Source of the DNA: Nothopassalora personata | Lineage: Eukaryota > Ascomycota > Dothideomycetes > Mycosphaerellales > Mycosphaerellaceae | NCBI GenBank assembly: GCA_033816765.1 | Contig: CM066289.1 | Coordinates: 2,790,001 to 2,854,000 of the forward strand | Direction: 5' to 3' | DNA length: 64,000 bases | Shown here: positions 51,200-61,084 of the stretch, piece by piece | Position numbering within the stretch: position 1 is the first letter of the stretch | Layout: each line of letters opens with the position of its first letter | The notes under the pieces: generated by a model | The model's input: the letters and a program-made list of their open reading frames with translations, nothing else | What the model was told of the DNA's origin: nothing | Database searches by the model: none | Position numbers and translations under genes: made by a program

Positions 51200-52504
51200 T
51201 CATCCTGCCTTCGTCAGCTCTCGGAGTCGGGCGGAGCTCTGTTCAACCCCCTCCTGGAACCCAACGGCGCGTGCCAGACCGATTGCTTCTTGATACTTTC
51301 GCTTCGCCAGGTCGAAATCGTTGCTCATCTCTGCGAACTCTCCTAGGTTATGCAGGGCTACCGCGCAGCCCACATCGCACTCCTCACTACGAACAGGAGG
51401 CTTGATAGCAGCCGCAACGTCCAACGCCTTCTGTGCCCAAGTCTTTGCGTTCTCAACCATGCTCTCTTTTGATGTCACCGGGCCTGTGGCTTGCTCATTG
51501 ATGTTGTGGGAGGTCGCAAAAGCCCGAGCTTCTCTCGCCGCTTGAGGTGACTGCTGCGCAAGACTTGACGCGAGGTTGTTCATCAGAACCACCTGATGGC
51601 AGTCTTTGTTCGGGTATAAGCTCAGCGCCTGGAGGAAGAGCGGCGTCGCGAGATAGTGTTGGTCCTTCGCTTCATAACTATGCGCCAGCGATTCCAATGC
51701 CGCACCAACTTCCTCATCGTTCATCCAAGGGCCCTCTTCCTCTTCATTTACCTTGTTCGCCTGTCGTCGCTGTCTCTCTTTCAACACTGTTTCCACAGCC
51801 CACACCAGCCTCTCCTGCGCCAACTCCCGATCATACACAGCAGGCGTCCCATACAAGTCTCCCAGCTTCACACTGATCCCCACCGTCTTCGCCAACACAT
51901 TCGTCCTCTTCCTCTTGTTCTCCGCCAAGCCACCCCTCTGCTCCAACCACGCCAGATTATCCGCCCTCACCCTCTCCAGCACTTCAACCGCCTTATGCCA
52001 CTGGCTGATATCTTCCATAAGCTTCGCGACCTGGATCTTCACTCCCATGATCTCATCGCTGAAAGGGTCCATTCCTACTTGATCGGCTACTCGGAGCGCC
52101 TGGCGGTAGTACTTGATTGCTTCCTGGGGTTGGAGGTCGGTTTTGGTAAAGTAGATGGCTCTGCGGAGCTTCTTTGCGACTTCTTCGGGATAGTTGTGGA
52201 AGGAACCGATGATATAGGACTGGTATAGGTAGTTGGCGTAAATAACGCCCCCTGCGCCGAGGAGGATCGCGAGAGCAGCTAGGGAGATGGAGATGGGGGA
52301 TTTTTGGAAGTGGCGTTTCGCGTCGGCGGCTATGGAGCTGCGGTGTCGTTGCTGCTGAATGCCTTCAAGGCATCGGCAGGTTGAGCGCTGGACGTTTGGA
52401 CGTTTTGAGGCATTGTGTATCTGTCCAATCGATCGTGGGATCGGTGTGACCTGGTTGAAGGCCTGCCGCAGGGACAGAGATTGTATTATAGGGCGACCTG
52501 ACAT
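51200..52504 (-). CDS. mitochondrial TPR protein, Mgr3-like
   Basis: Single exon, 434 aa. The first 65 residues are basic and lack acids apart from one Glu (IGQIHNASKRPNVQRSTCRC), a mitochondrial presequence. A TM helix follows at residues 71-94 (ISISLAALAILLGAGGVIYA). The remainder is helical with TPR-like pairs: EAIKYYRQALRVADQVG, WHKAVEVLERVRADNLA, ALESLAHSYEAKDQHYLATPLFLQAL and AVALHNLGEFAEMSNDFDLAKRKYQEAIGLA. This layout matches yeast Mgr3, an inner-membrane adaptor of the i-AAA protease Yme1. The Mgr3 assignment is by architecture only. Upstream in-frame codons to 52564 lack an ATG, so the 52504 start is firm. It shares a 222-base divergent promoter with the SRAP gene. Confidence 0.85.
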   Translation of the reverse strand: MSGRPIIQSLSLRQAFNQVTPIPRSIGQIHNASKRPNVQRSTCRCLEGIQQQRHRSSIAADAKRHFQKSPISISLAALAILLGAGGVIYANYLYQSYIIGSFHNYPEEVAKKLRRAIYFTKTDLQPQEAIKYYRQALRVADQVGMDPFSDEIMGVKIQVAKLMEDISQWHKAVEVLERVRADNLAWLEQRGGLAENKRKRTNVLAKTVGISVKLGDLYGTPAVYDRELAQERLVWAVETVLKERQRRQANKVNEEEEGPWMNDEEVGAALESLAHSYEAKDQHYLATPLFLQALSLYPNKDCHQVVLMNNLASSLAQQSPQAAREARAFATSHNINEQATGPVTSKESMVENAKTWAQKALDVAAAIKPPVRSEECDVGCAVALHNLGEFAEMSNDFDLAKRKYQEAIGLARAVGFQEGVEQSSARLRELTKAG

Positions 52505-52726
52505 GGTGGCTGTGTTGATGTTTGATGCTAACGGGGAGCATCGATAGATGTTGATGAAGCTCAATTGAGGGACTGACCATCAAATCTCCATGGCGGCTCG
52601 ATGGCCACGGGCGTCGCTGATTGATTAGAATATTGATGTCGCGCGTCAAGCTTGATGTAAGATCACGTTGGGTGAGCGCGCTCCGTGGACGAGACGGCAT
52701 TGCATCGCGCATGCAAGACGTACACG
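52505..52726. promoter_or_regulatory. 222-base bidirectional promoter
   Basis: The only sequence between the divergent start codons of the TPR gene (-) and the SRAP gene (+). It must contain both core promoters and 5' leaders. No specific factor site was identified. Confidence 0.6.
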
Positions 52727-54049
52727 ATGTGTGGACGCTATGTGCTGTCAATGGCGCCGTCGGTCGTCAGGCGTCACCTGGAGCACCAGAACATGCCGGC
52801 CGAGGAAGCGCCAGACGACAACGAAGATGGCATCCGACCGACGTACAACTTGGCGCCTGGATATCACGGCTTGATCTACAGAGCAAAGACTGCCGATGGA
52901 GGCGCGGGTGGCAGCGATGATGAGAGCACGAAGCAAGCCCACGAGTCGTCGAGCCCAACAGCAGACGGACGAGCAACGCACGAGGTCAAGTACAAGCTGC
53001 AGGCAGCACGATGGGGCCTCGTCCCGTTCTGGACGAAGCGAGCGCCCGACCATAGCAGCCAGATGAAGACGATCAATTGCCGCGACGACAGCTTGATCGA
53101 GAACCGCGGCATGTGGAATACCATGAAGCAGCGCAAACGCTGCATCGTGGTCGCCGAGGGCTTCTATGAGTGGTTGAAGAAGAACGGCGGCAAGGAGAAA
53201 ATACCTCACTTCACCAAGCGTAAGGATGGTCAGCTGATGTGCTTTGCCGGATTGTGGGATATGTGCCAGTTTGAAGGCAGCCCAGAGAAGCTCTACACGT
53301 ATACCGTCATCACTACGGACTCAAATACGCAGCTCAGATTTCTACACGATCGCATGCCGGTCATACTTGAGCCAGGGAGCAAGGCTATGAAGACGTGGCT
53401 GGACCCGAACAATGTTGGATGGTCGAAAGAGCTGCAGAGCCTCTTGAAGCCCTACGATGTTGAGTTGGAATGCTACCGGGTGGACAAAGGCGTAGGCAAG
53501 GTTGGAAACAACAGCCCTTCTTTTGTGATTCCGGTGGATAGCAAAGAGAATAAGAAGAACATCGCGAACTTCTTTGGGAACCAAAAGGCTACAGCGAAAG
53601 ATTCGGCCATCAAAAGCGACGTGGCGAAGAAGGAGCAACAGGTCAAGGCACAAGGAGACAACATCAAGCATGATTCGGAGGAAGATCGTGGTACCACAAC
53701 CAGAGCTGAGAACACGGAGGACAACGCACCTTTGCCCAAGCCAGAGGGAGTCTCGGAAGACGAGATCTTGCAACGAATCAAAGGGGTCACCGCCCCGCTT
53801 GAAGACCAGGACATCCTCCATGCTTCCGATGGACAGGTAGAGACGGGTATCAAGCGCGAGCGTGAGGTCGCCGACGACGCCCTGAGCAATGCTGCTGACA
53901 GTCCGGCAAGGAAAGCGATCAAGCTGGAACAACCAACGCCTTCGCCTATCAAGTCGAATGGCAAGACCAGGAATGCCACTTCAAACAACAACATTGCAAA
54001 GACGCCAACCAAGGGCAACGCGAAGATCACTAGCTTTTTCAGCAAGTGA
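52727..54049 (+). CDS. SRAP-domain abasic-site protein (HMCES/YedK family)
   Basis: Single exon, 440 aa. The start MCGRY is diagnostic: after Met removal Cys2 forms a thiazolidine crosslink with abasic sites in single-stranded DNA. Other SRAP motifs: YNLAPG, AARWGLVPFW, INCRDDSLIEN, CIVVAEGFYEWLK (catalytic Glu), FAGLWD, TYTVITTDSN and LHDRMPVIL (catalytic His). The C-terminal 170 residues are charged and disordered. They contain two PCNA-box-like motifs, KKNIANFF just after the domain and NAKITSFF at the very end. HMCES in animals also carries a C-terminal PIP box and travels with replication forks, so a fork-associated shield against abasic sites is expected. I chose ATG 52727 because the N-terminal Cys must be residue 2. 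Confidence 0.95.
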   Translation: MCGRYVLSMAPSVVRRHLEHQNMPAEEAPDDNEDGIRPTYNLAPGYHGLIYRAKTADGGAGGSDDESTKQAHESSSPTADGRATHEVKYKLQAARWGLVPFWTKRAPDHSSQMKTINCRDDSLIENRGMWNTMKQRKRCIVVAEGFYEWLKKNGGKEKIPHFTKRKDGQLMCFAGLWDMCQFEGSPEKLYTYTVITTDSNTQLRFLHDRMPVILEPGSKAMKTWLDPNNVGWSKELQSLLKPYDVELECYRVDKGVGKVGNNSPSFVIPVDSKENKKNIANFFGNQKATAKDSAIKSDVAKKEQQVKAQGDNIKHDSEEDRGTTTRAENTEDNAPLPKPEGVSEDEILQRIKGVTAPLEDQDILHASDGQVETGIKREREVADDALSNAADSPARKAIKLEQPTPSPIKSNGKTRNATSNNNIAKTPTKGNAKITSFFSK

Positions 54050-55219
54050 AGCGAGATGAGTGCTTGAGACGGAGCTTTGCGATGTGAGATCGCACAGCCG
54101 AGCAATCTATGTTGACATGGACTCTGTTCAGCAGCAGCTCTTGTGCAACAATACATACAGGTGCGGTCAGCACGTGCAATATGGCGGAAACATGACCATG
54201 CCATGAAACACGATCGTCTTTTGCAATAATTCATGCAGATTGCAGAACGTCATCCAGATCCGGCTTCAAATTGGCCTCTATACTGCGTTGTGTATGAGCC
54301 TGCGGATATGCCACCGAAGCACGACCGTGTCCAACCGAAAAGTCTATGGGGAGACCCCATTTTCGACTGTGGGCAGACCCCAATCTGACTAATTAATCAA
54401 ATCCCATCAAATGGTGAATACCCACCGCCCAGCCCTCCGCTACGCTTGGGTGCTCCCACGAGATCCACCCTTCCTCCGGAGGCCCCTCCTACCGTGGGCC
54501 CCTCCCAAGTTTGCTCCGGCTACAGGAAGGATAGATGCTATTAGCCCTCGCCGGGCGGGCATGCGCATTTGAAGTGCTAGAGAGCTAATCAAATTTTGAG
54601 TGATGACTAAGATTGGGGTGTGCCCGTAGACGAAAATGGGTTCTGCCCATAGACCTCTCGGTGTCCAACTCATATCTCATCGCTTGACGGTCCGGCAGTC
54701 GTCATCGGATGGATCAAGTCGGACTAGCATGTCACTCCCCTTCAGCTTGGCAGCCGATGTTTCATATATATCGAACGACCGCTCGCAAAGTAGCTTTGAC
54801 ACGCCCTACTCGCCACGATCTGGATGCAATGCTTGCGTATGCTTAAGGATCGGAAGACCATGAACCAACGGGCCATGCCCTACCGCGAGATATCTAATTC
54901 CGAGTCTAGTGAAGCCCCCCCAATCACAAACCTCGTTCGGGCAATATGGACGAGACGAGTGATGCAACGATCGGCCTGCTCGTACGGTCATATGTGTCCG
55001 CGAGCACCGTTCGAGATCGTAGGTTCCGCTGTGAGGTAGGACGCCATGTGCGTGGTATGTAAAGGAGCCAAGTCAACACCAGCATTCTGGTGTATCACCG
55101 TCCCTTCCCTTCCCTTCCACGGGATTTCTTTGATTCTTATCCAGGACAGCAGTGCTCATCCAGGCCATTCTTTCCCAAGCTTTCGCGCTTAGACTCGTTA
55201 TCTAGAACACTCTTTCAAG
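54050..55219. other. intergenic region holding an inverted-repeat element
   Basis: Between the SRAP gene and the pectinase, both plus strand. It contains the element at 54336..54660 with its 9-base target duplications. The 3' part is the pectinase promoter. No gene recognised. Confidence 0.5.
54327..54669. mobile_element. Mutator-like MITE with 9-bp target duplication
   Basis: A 325-base element (54336..54660) is bounded by terminal inverted repeats of 51 bases, left 54336..54386 and right 54610..54660. They match at 43 of 51 positions by my alignment (ends CGAAAAGTCTATGGG and CGAGAGGTCTATGGG). GTGTCCAAC immediately flanks both sides (54327..54335 and 54661..54669), a 9-base target-site duplication. 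Long TIRs plus a 9-base duplication are the hallmarks of Mutator-like elements. The interior has no transposase frame, so it is non-autonomous. It sits about 550 bases upstream of the polygalacturonase start. Confidence 0.85.
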
Positions 55220-56488
55220 ATGGTTTACCACAAGGTCATCACCTCTGCACTCCTGCTCGGCGCTGGCGCTGGGCTGGCTGTCGCGCGCCCACACAACTCA
55301 CACACCTCTAGTCGTTGCTCACACACCTCTAGCAGCGCCTCACACCACACTGGCAGCGCTTCACTTTCCACTGGCAGCGCTTCACTTTCCAATGGCAGGG
55401 TCTCGAGCAGCAGTAGCCAGTTGAACTCCTCTGAATCTGGAATTGCCGCCATCAGTGCCGATTCTGGCTGCACTTTCACCGACGCTGCCACCGCCAAATC
55501 AAAAAAGGCGTCCTGCACCAACATCGTCCTGAAGGACATCGCCATCCCAGGTGGTGAGACGCTTGACATGACCGGCCTTACCAAGGGCACCACAGTCCAA
55601 TTCCAGGGTAACACTTCTGTCGGGTACAAGGAGTGGGCGGGTCCCGTTATCTCCTTCTCCGGAATCTCCATCAATATCACCGGTGCAGAAGGCCACGTTA
55701 TCGACGGAAATGGCGCCCAATGGTGGGATGGTAAGGGCAGCAATGGCGGCAAGACTAAGCCAAAGTTCTTCTACGCCCACAATCTCAATGATTCGACCAT
55801 TCAGGGCTTGAACATCAAGAACCACCCAGTGCAATGTTTCTCTGTCGACAATACTTACAGCCTCTCAATCAAGGATGTCACCGTTGATAACTCTGCCGCT
55901 GACGCGAAAGGATCCGATGGAAACCCTATCGGGCACAACACCGATGCTTTCGATGTCGGCTCCTCCTCTAGCTTGTACATCTCCGGCGTAAAAGTCAAGA
56001 ACCAAGACGACTGCCTCGCCATCAACTCCGGCACCGACATCTCGTTCACTGACAGTACCTGCTCAGGCGGACACGGTCTCTCCATCGGCTCAGTCGGCGG
56101 TCGCGGCGACAACGCAGTCAAAAACGTCAAGATCGCAAACAGCCAAGTTACCAACTCTGACAACGGCGTCCGTATCAAGACTGTTTCCGGCGCGACTGGC
56201 TCAGTCAGCAATGTTACGTACTCCGGAATCACTCTGAGCAACATCGCAAAGTACGGCATTGTCATTGAGCAGGATTACCAGAACGGCTCGCCGACTGGCG
56301 ACCCAACCGATGGCGTGCCGATAACCGATCTTACCATCTCCAGTGTCACTGGTAGCGTTGCTAGTGGTGCGGAGAGGGTCTACATTCTTTGCGCTTCGTG
56401 CAGTGACTGGACTTGGACCGATGTGAGCATTACTGGTGGTAAGCAAAGCAGTAAATGCCAGGGGAATCCAACTGGAGTTTCGTGCTAG
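55220..56488 (+). CDS. endopolygalacturonase, GH28
   Basis: Single exon, 422 aa. A signal peptide ([17 protein letters not shown]) is followed by a Ser/Thr/His-rich stretch with repeated TGSASLS units (residues about 28-70), then the right-handed beta-helix. GH28 catalytic motifs are intact: NTDAF (D242), [11 protein letters not shown] (D263, D264), [12 protein letters not shown] (H285) and VRIKT (R318, K320). Cys pairs near the C-terminus ([12 protein letters not shown]) match fungal endo-PGs. The enzyme cuts homogalacturonan in pectin outside the cell, pointing to plant-material feeding or plant colonisation. The Ser/Thr-rich N-terminal spacer of about 45 residues is longer than in typical endo-PGs and may be O-glycosylated. 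A MITE lies in its upstream region and tRNA-like repeats follow it. Confidence 0.96.
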   Translation: MVYHKVITSALLLGAGAGLAVARPHNSHTSSRCSHTSSSASHHTGSASLSTGSASLSNGRVSSSSSQLNSSESGIAAISADSGCTFTDAATAKSKKASCTNIVLKDIAIPGGETLDMTGLTKGTTVQFQGNTSVGYKEWAGPVISFSGISINITGAEGHVIDGNGAQWWDGKGSNGGKTKPKFFYAHNLNDSTIQGLNIKNHPVQCFSVDNTYSLSIKDVTVDNSAADAKGSDGNPIGHNTDAFDVGSSSSLYISGVKVKNQDDCLAINSGTDISFTDSTCSGGHGLSIGSVGGRGDNAVKNVKIANSQVTNSDNGVRIKTVSGATGSVSNVTYSGITLSNIAKYGIVIEQDYQNGSPTGDPTDGVPITDLTISSVTGSVASGAERVYILCASCSDWTWTDVSITGGKQSSKCQGNPTGVSC

Positions 56489-56769
56489 TTGGTGCGGGAG
56501 CGATGTGTGGAGAAGCATTTGTCCTCATTTCTTGTAAAGGACTGATTTTTGAGGTGGCCTGAACCGTGCATTGTGCTAATGCTTGGCGGCAGCGGCGCGC
56601 GCGGCTAGACCTCATGTATATTATTTTACGCCAAGAAGGGCTTTATGTATAATCTATCGAATGTGCGCTAAGGTGATCTATTGAAATACCGCTAGCAGGA
56701 TACCCGGTAGCTTACGTGCATTTTTGCCCGACGATGATTGGATATGCCTCTGAAGAAGGACACGGATAA

Positions 56770-57006
56770 GCTAATGAAAAGGAATTGAGCCTCTATGTTT
56801 GAATTAAATGGAACTGGCGGACGATTGCCGCGCTTCGTGTGTCAAAAGAATGAGACAGTAGGGCCCCTCGGCATCTTGACCGGTAGACGACCTCTCCTGT
56901 GAATGTCGAAAGACAAAAGACTTCTTAGGGAGGGAGCTGCGGTTTTGTGCTTGGTTGGGAGACCAGCTTTGGTATTGGTCGGAGTTGAGTTCAGGCTTAG
57001 GACACG
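56770..57006 (-). repeat. tRNA-like repeat, copy D
   Basis: Minus-strand copy. It matches copy A through the upstream block (CCTAAGCCTGAACTCAAC; AGCACAAAACCGCAG), the GGAGAGGTCGTC head, the GAGGGGCCCT core and a CAATTCC B-box remnant. Its D-stem is GTCT/AGAT against GTCC/GGAT in copy A, a paired C-G to T-A change. The anticodon-type and acceptor stems are weak, so this copy is decayed at its 3' end. Confidence 0.55.
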
Positions 57007-57221
57007 AGATGCCGTTAGAAGATCTCGCCGTGCTTCTCGAACCTGCAGCGACCAGACAACTGATTTCGACAGTAGGCCCGATCACCACATTTTCAAATGC
57101 GGAATGTACCCGTAATAATTCCACCCTCCCATCGCATGCCACTACGCTATGGCAAGGAACACGACGGGATTTGCGATATCTGTGGATACGGCAGACCTCA
57201 CTCATTGTCCCCATAGCTCTT

Positions 57222-57530
57222 GCCCTCAGACTGAGCTCCCCTTCTAGCACTGACTCACAGCTTCTCATGGCAACCTCGAAACTTCAATCCTCTCCTCCAA
57301 AAGAATTTCCAGTGAGTCTTCGCCCACCCTTCCTGCAGACTTTCTCTGTCAACGGATCATCACTGCCTCCACCGCACATCAACGGTGATGTCTAAACCAA
57401 CGGGGCTCATACGGGCCCCAAGCTGTCTTCGATCATTTGACCTGCGAAGGGCGGCAAAGTCAATACGCCGGTATCATCAAGCTGAGAGATGAGTTGTTCG
57501 ACTCCCTCCATCGCCAATCGCCACTCTGTG
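57222..57530 (+). repeat. tRNA-like repeat, copy C
   Basis: Matches copy A in the insert (GGGCCCC, AGCTGTCT, ATTTGACCTGCGA, GGCGGCAA) and keeps a TTCGACTCC B-box. The anticodon-type stem can form as CTCA/TGAG, different in sequence from copy A. The 5' acceptor and D-stem are damaged. Upstream similarity (CCTCAGACTGAG) suggests the same 5' boundary as copy A. Confidence 0.5.
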
Positions 57531-57554
57531 GCTTTGTCTCCCATGGCAGATTCT

Positions 57555-57772
57555 CTTCTGAGGAGAAGTCGTCCAACGGCAGGATCCGTACCGGCCCTGA
57601 AGCTGTCTTCATCGATTTGACATGCTACAGGGTCCAAGGTACGGTTGTGGCAACTCGTTTCGCCAGTACTTATACCACACTTACGAGATGGAGAGTTTGA
57701 TTCCTCCTTTTTCCATAATATTTGTTCATCAGATTCATTGGCGTTTGTGTCGGTGGCTGGAGAAGAATGTCA
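57555..57772 (+). repeat. tRNA-like repeat, copy B
   Basis: Lies directly after copy C in the same direction. It keeps GGAGAAGTCGTCCAACGG, the D-stem, the insert with TCGTTTCGCCAGTACT, and downstream similarity (TTCATCAGA and GGCTGGAGAAGAA). Its acceptor GGAGAAG pairs with TTTTTCC allowing G-U. The anticodon-type stem CGTA/TACG replaces CTGAG/CTCAG of copy A. The T-stem has one inserted A. Confidence 0.55.
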
Positions 57773-57924
57773 ATAGCATGTCTTGTGATTCAGGTTGCAA
57801 AGCAGGGCAGTGATCTGTATCGTTCCATTAAACGATCACTGCTGACAAGAGCTTGTGCGCAGAGCAATGACAGCCAGCGCACAAATTTCTCGTTCGTCCC
57901 TCATCAGCGAATCATCCCAATCGC

Positions 57925-60741
57925 CTACCAATTCAGCCTACCGCCCCACCCGCCAGCGACTTCCTTAATAAGGCCCTCCCTCACCAGTCTCACGACCAAA
58001 GTCCTATCAACATCCTCCCCAATCCCCACAAGACCCTGCCTCCAATCCCAAGCACGTTCGATCTTTACGCCCTTGCCATTCTGACTTTGCGCCATGACAC
58101 TTCCGATCATGTCCCAGCTGCTGCTGGCCGTTAAATCAGTCTTACTCTTCTTCTTCTTGATGCCGCTCGCCGTACTCGTCTCCTCCTTATACAACTCCAA
58201 GGTCTTCGCAAGCAGACTATCCGCATTCTCCTTGATTCTCAACGGACTCGCATGGAAGTCCTCGACGATCGAGAGCAGAGTGTAGACTTGTTGCTCGGTG
58301 AAGATGCGTTGGCCTTGACCGAGGAGAGGTAAGGCCTCACCGAGGAGGGTAAGGATCCCGTCCGCGGGGACAACGGACTCGACTTCGGGATCGTAAAGAC
58401 CGCCAGAGATGCAGTCTGCTGCGCTTGTGGTGATGGCGAAGAGGGCTGACGCGGCAGCGCGGCGACGCTCGAGGGAGCGGAGGGGTTGATTGATCGGCAT
58501 GCCTTGAGAGGCGTAGACGTCTTGATCGCGGAGGTCGTAGTATTTTCGGAGTGTGGCATAACCGCTCAGTTGTGAGGATAGCAGGGTCGCTGCTTCCAGG
58601 TCGACTTTCGCTAGGGCTTTCATTGCTGGTCTATCTTTGCTGATGAGTGCCGCGAGAGTCTCGTCTGGTGCGTTTTGCTGGGGAAACGCTGCGGATCGAG
58701 CTAAGCATGATGCTGTGAGCGTCGATATCCTCTCTTTGAGCTTCGTTCCCGCTTGTGCTCGGGCGTAGTAAGTCAGAATTGTGCCGGCTGCTTGTACGCC
58801 TTGTTCATCGAGCGAATCGGCGAAGCGCTATTACTGAGTCAGTGTTGCAGTGGCCACTCTACTTGGACCTGATACATACCTCAGCGATGTTTCGCCGCTG
58901 CTCGACTTGACCCAGCTCATCACAGACCTGCAGGACTTTGCCAACTCGTGCTTCTTCAGCCAAGTCGAGCCGTTGTAGCAGGTCGCCGATCCTCTCCTCT
59001 GCAGCTGGTGTCTGATCGAGACGGTTTAGGACTGCGACCGAAAGTTCCCATCCTTCCTTTGCATCGACCTGAACGCAATCAGTATTTGGACTATCAAGAG
59101 TTCTAGCATTACTCACCTCTCTCTTGGCGGACAGCAAGTCAGCATACTCGCTGAGGAGTGAGTCCAGATCGAGATCGTCTGACGGCGCCTGTGGCTCGCC
59201 AAACGGCGCCGACATGGCAAGGAGATTGTTACTAGCAAACTCTAAGCCACCTTTGCTCCTTGGCCGCACGCATTGTATCCACCTGCCGAGTGTACCAAGC
59301 TCTGCCACTGAGACAGTTATCGGCATACTCCAGATCCGCAGCAGGGCGACGGCTTCTGCTGAACTGCCTTCGAGTACGCATGCAAGCCCAAGCTGTACCG
59401 CATCGAGAGTGTCGATGGTGAACACGCTATCGTCCGGGTCTGCCGTTATGCTTTCGAAGGCTCGTGCTAGCCTCCTTCGGTATGCATCCAGAGGGAGATT
59501 ATCCACCAGACGATCGGACTGTATCGTGCTCTTTCGCATACTGCTCTTGCTGAGGTTTCCGTCCCCGTCAATCTCATCTGTGCCGTCCCACCAGATGGTC
59601 AAGTAGAGGGAGCCTTCCAGCCAGTCTTGCGCCGTCATCATGATCTCCTCGAAACTGCCAACCAGCACACCGTAAACGAGCTTCAGGTTCTCGTATATGC
59701 TCCAAGGTACTTTGCTCTCTGCTTTCCGCACTGAACTCGAGAGGCTTTGCCCTCCACTCCGTACGCTGCGCTCGAACATATTCTCGTCTTGCTCGCCATC
59801 GCCCTCGGCCAGTGAGGCAAGCTTTTCGAGCATAGCGATCGCGCGCTGGCGGAAAGTTGTCCAATCTAAGCTTCGGACATCCCAATCGTCGTATTTGTGA
59901 CCGGGACATGCCTCGAGCACTTTGACGCAATCATGGACCACCTCATCAATGTACTCCAGCTGCTGGTCGGTATAGCCATCGTATGCCTTGTCCTCCTCGG
60001 CCGTGTACGCCTCCTCCCAGCCGGCATCTTTGAGCAGGCGAGCAGCACGACCGAGCTTGCCGCGAAGAATATTGGCGAATACCACGTCCCAGAATGACTC
60101 ATGGGCTGACGGCGTAGGGTCACAGTCTCGCACAGATTCGTAGTCGTCCGGGAATGGCTTGTGGTAAGTGTCCAGCCATTCGAGGAGCGCTTTCGGGACG
60201 GGCACAGATGTGGGCGCGCTGTCGGTAGTGATCAAGGATCGAGGATTTCTCGGCGCGGGCTTGGTCGGCTTGTTCGAGTGTGGGTAGTGAAGCTGGAGCA
60301 ACAGGCTCGCAAGGTAATTCGCTTTGGTCAGGCCATGATTCGATTCAGGTCCAATGCTGCCGCTCTTGGTGGTCGTGTGAGATGCCTTGCTCCACAGCTG
60401 AGTGAGTTGAGACGCCGCTTTTGCCAGTATGGTGTCGCGCTGTGTCGGTAGTCGCTGGATCCTCGCGTTCACGTCCTCCACTATGCGCTCGCTCTCCAGG
60501 ATCACGTTGTCGGGCTCTTTCAGCGGCGCGGGTCGCTTCCCTTTCGTGTTGAGCCTCGCGACTGGGCCATGTCTCTTCTCCAGCGCTTCCTCTTTAGGCT
60601 TTCCACTGCGGTCTCGCTTTAACCCTCGCGACTGCAATGCCCCAAACGAAGTGGACATTGACAGCCGCGGTCCGCGGAAGCTACCGTACGAGTGTCTGGC
60701 GTAGGCCTCGTCGTCCGCTACTCCCTCTGCATGGTCGTCTG

Positions 60742-60787
<46 letters not shown>

Positions 60788-60994
60788 TGGGACTTCGAAG
60801 CTATTGGTGGGCTTCTTGCCGAATGTGTTGTTGGAGGGATTGTAAGAGCTATTGAATGTCCCTCTCAGATGACCAGGAGGCAGTCCGGAAGGAGTGTTGG
60901 ACTGTGCTGTGTTCTGCAGATGCGGTGGTACAGGCGCCATGGGCGTCGTTGACGGCGCTGTGCGTATCGAACGCGACTTGGGCGTGCCGAACAT
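57925..60994 (-). CDS. NUP85: nucleoporin Nup85
   Basis: Three exons, 60994..59117, 59068..58880 and 58827..57925, encode 989 aa. Intron 1 is 48 nt, in frame and without a stop, so the unspliced frame reads through it. Splicing exon 2 to exon 3 gives RRNIAEV-free AERFADSLDEQGVQAAGTILTYY. Residues 1-160 are disordered, with FG/SFG and a 15-residue poly-Asp tract near residue 70-85. The rest is a long alpha-solenoid with the Nup85-type blocks SFWDVVFANILRGKLGRAARLLKDAGW, WSIYENLKLVYGVLVGSFEEIM and AQDWLEGSLYLTIWW. Nup85 is a structural part of the Y-complex of the nuclear pore scaffold, binding Seh1. I chose the MFGTPKSRS start because the codon at 61027 is not ATG. A degraded TIR element sits 91 bases upstream. 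Confidence 0.88.
60742..60787. repeat. (ATC)15 tract encoding poly-Asp in Nup85
   Basis: A 46-base trinucleotide run within Nup85 exon 1, read on the minus strand as 15 Asp. Such tracts are prone to length change between strains. Confidence 0.95.
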
Positions 60995-61084
60995 TGTGAT
61001 ATTCTTGGTTGTTGTGTTGGCCGACAAACAATCTCAATCAAAGTTGAGCTTCGCGCTTGTGACGCGCTCGGCAACGGAGCGTCG

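Larger units (their letters stand above)
56489..57924. other. intergenic region with three tRNA-like repeat copies
   Basis: Between convergent pectinase (+) and Nup85 (-). Most of it is occupied by repeat copies D, C and B (56770..57772). No protein-coding gene is supported. Confidence 0.5.

Noticed and set aside
52748..53209. 153-aa minus-strand frame
   Set aside because: Shadow of the SRAP coding sequence.
57407..57700. coding region between pectinase and Nup85
   Set aside because: The frames coincide with repeat copies C and B rather than with any protein family.
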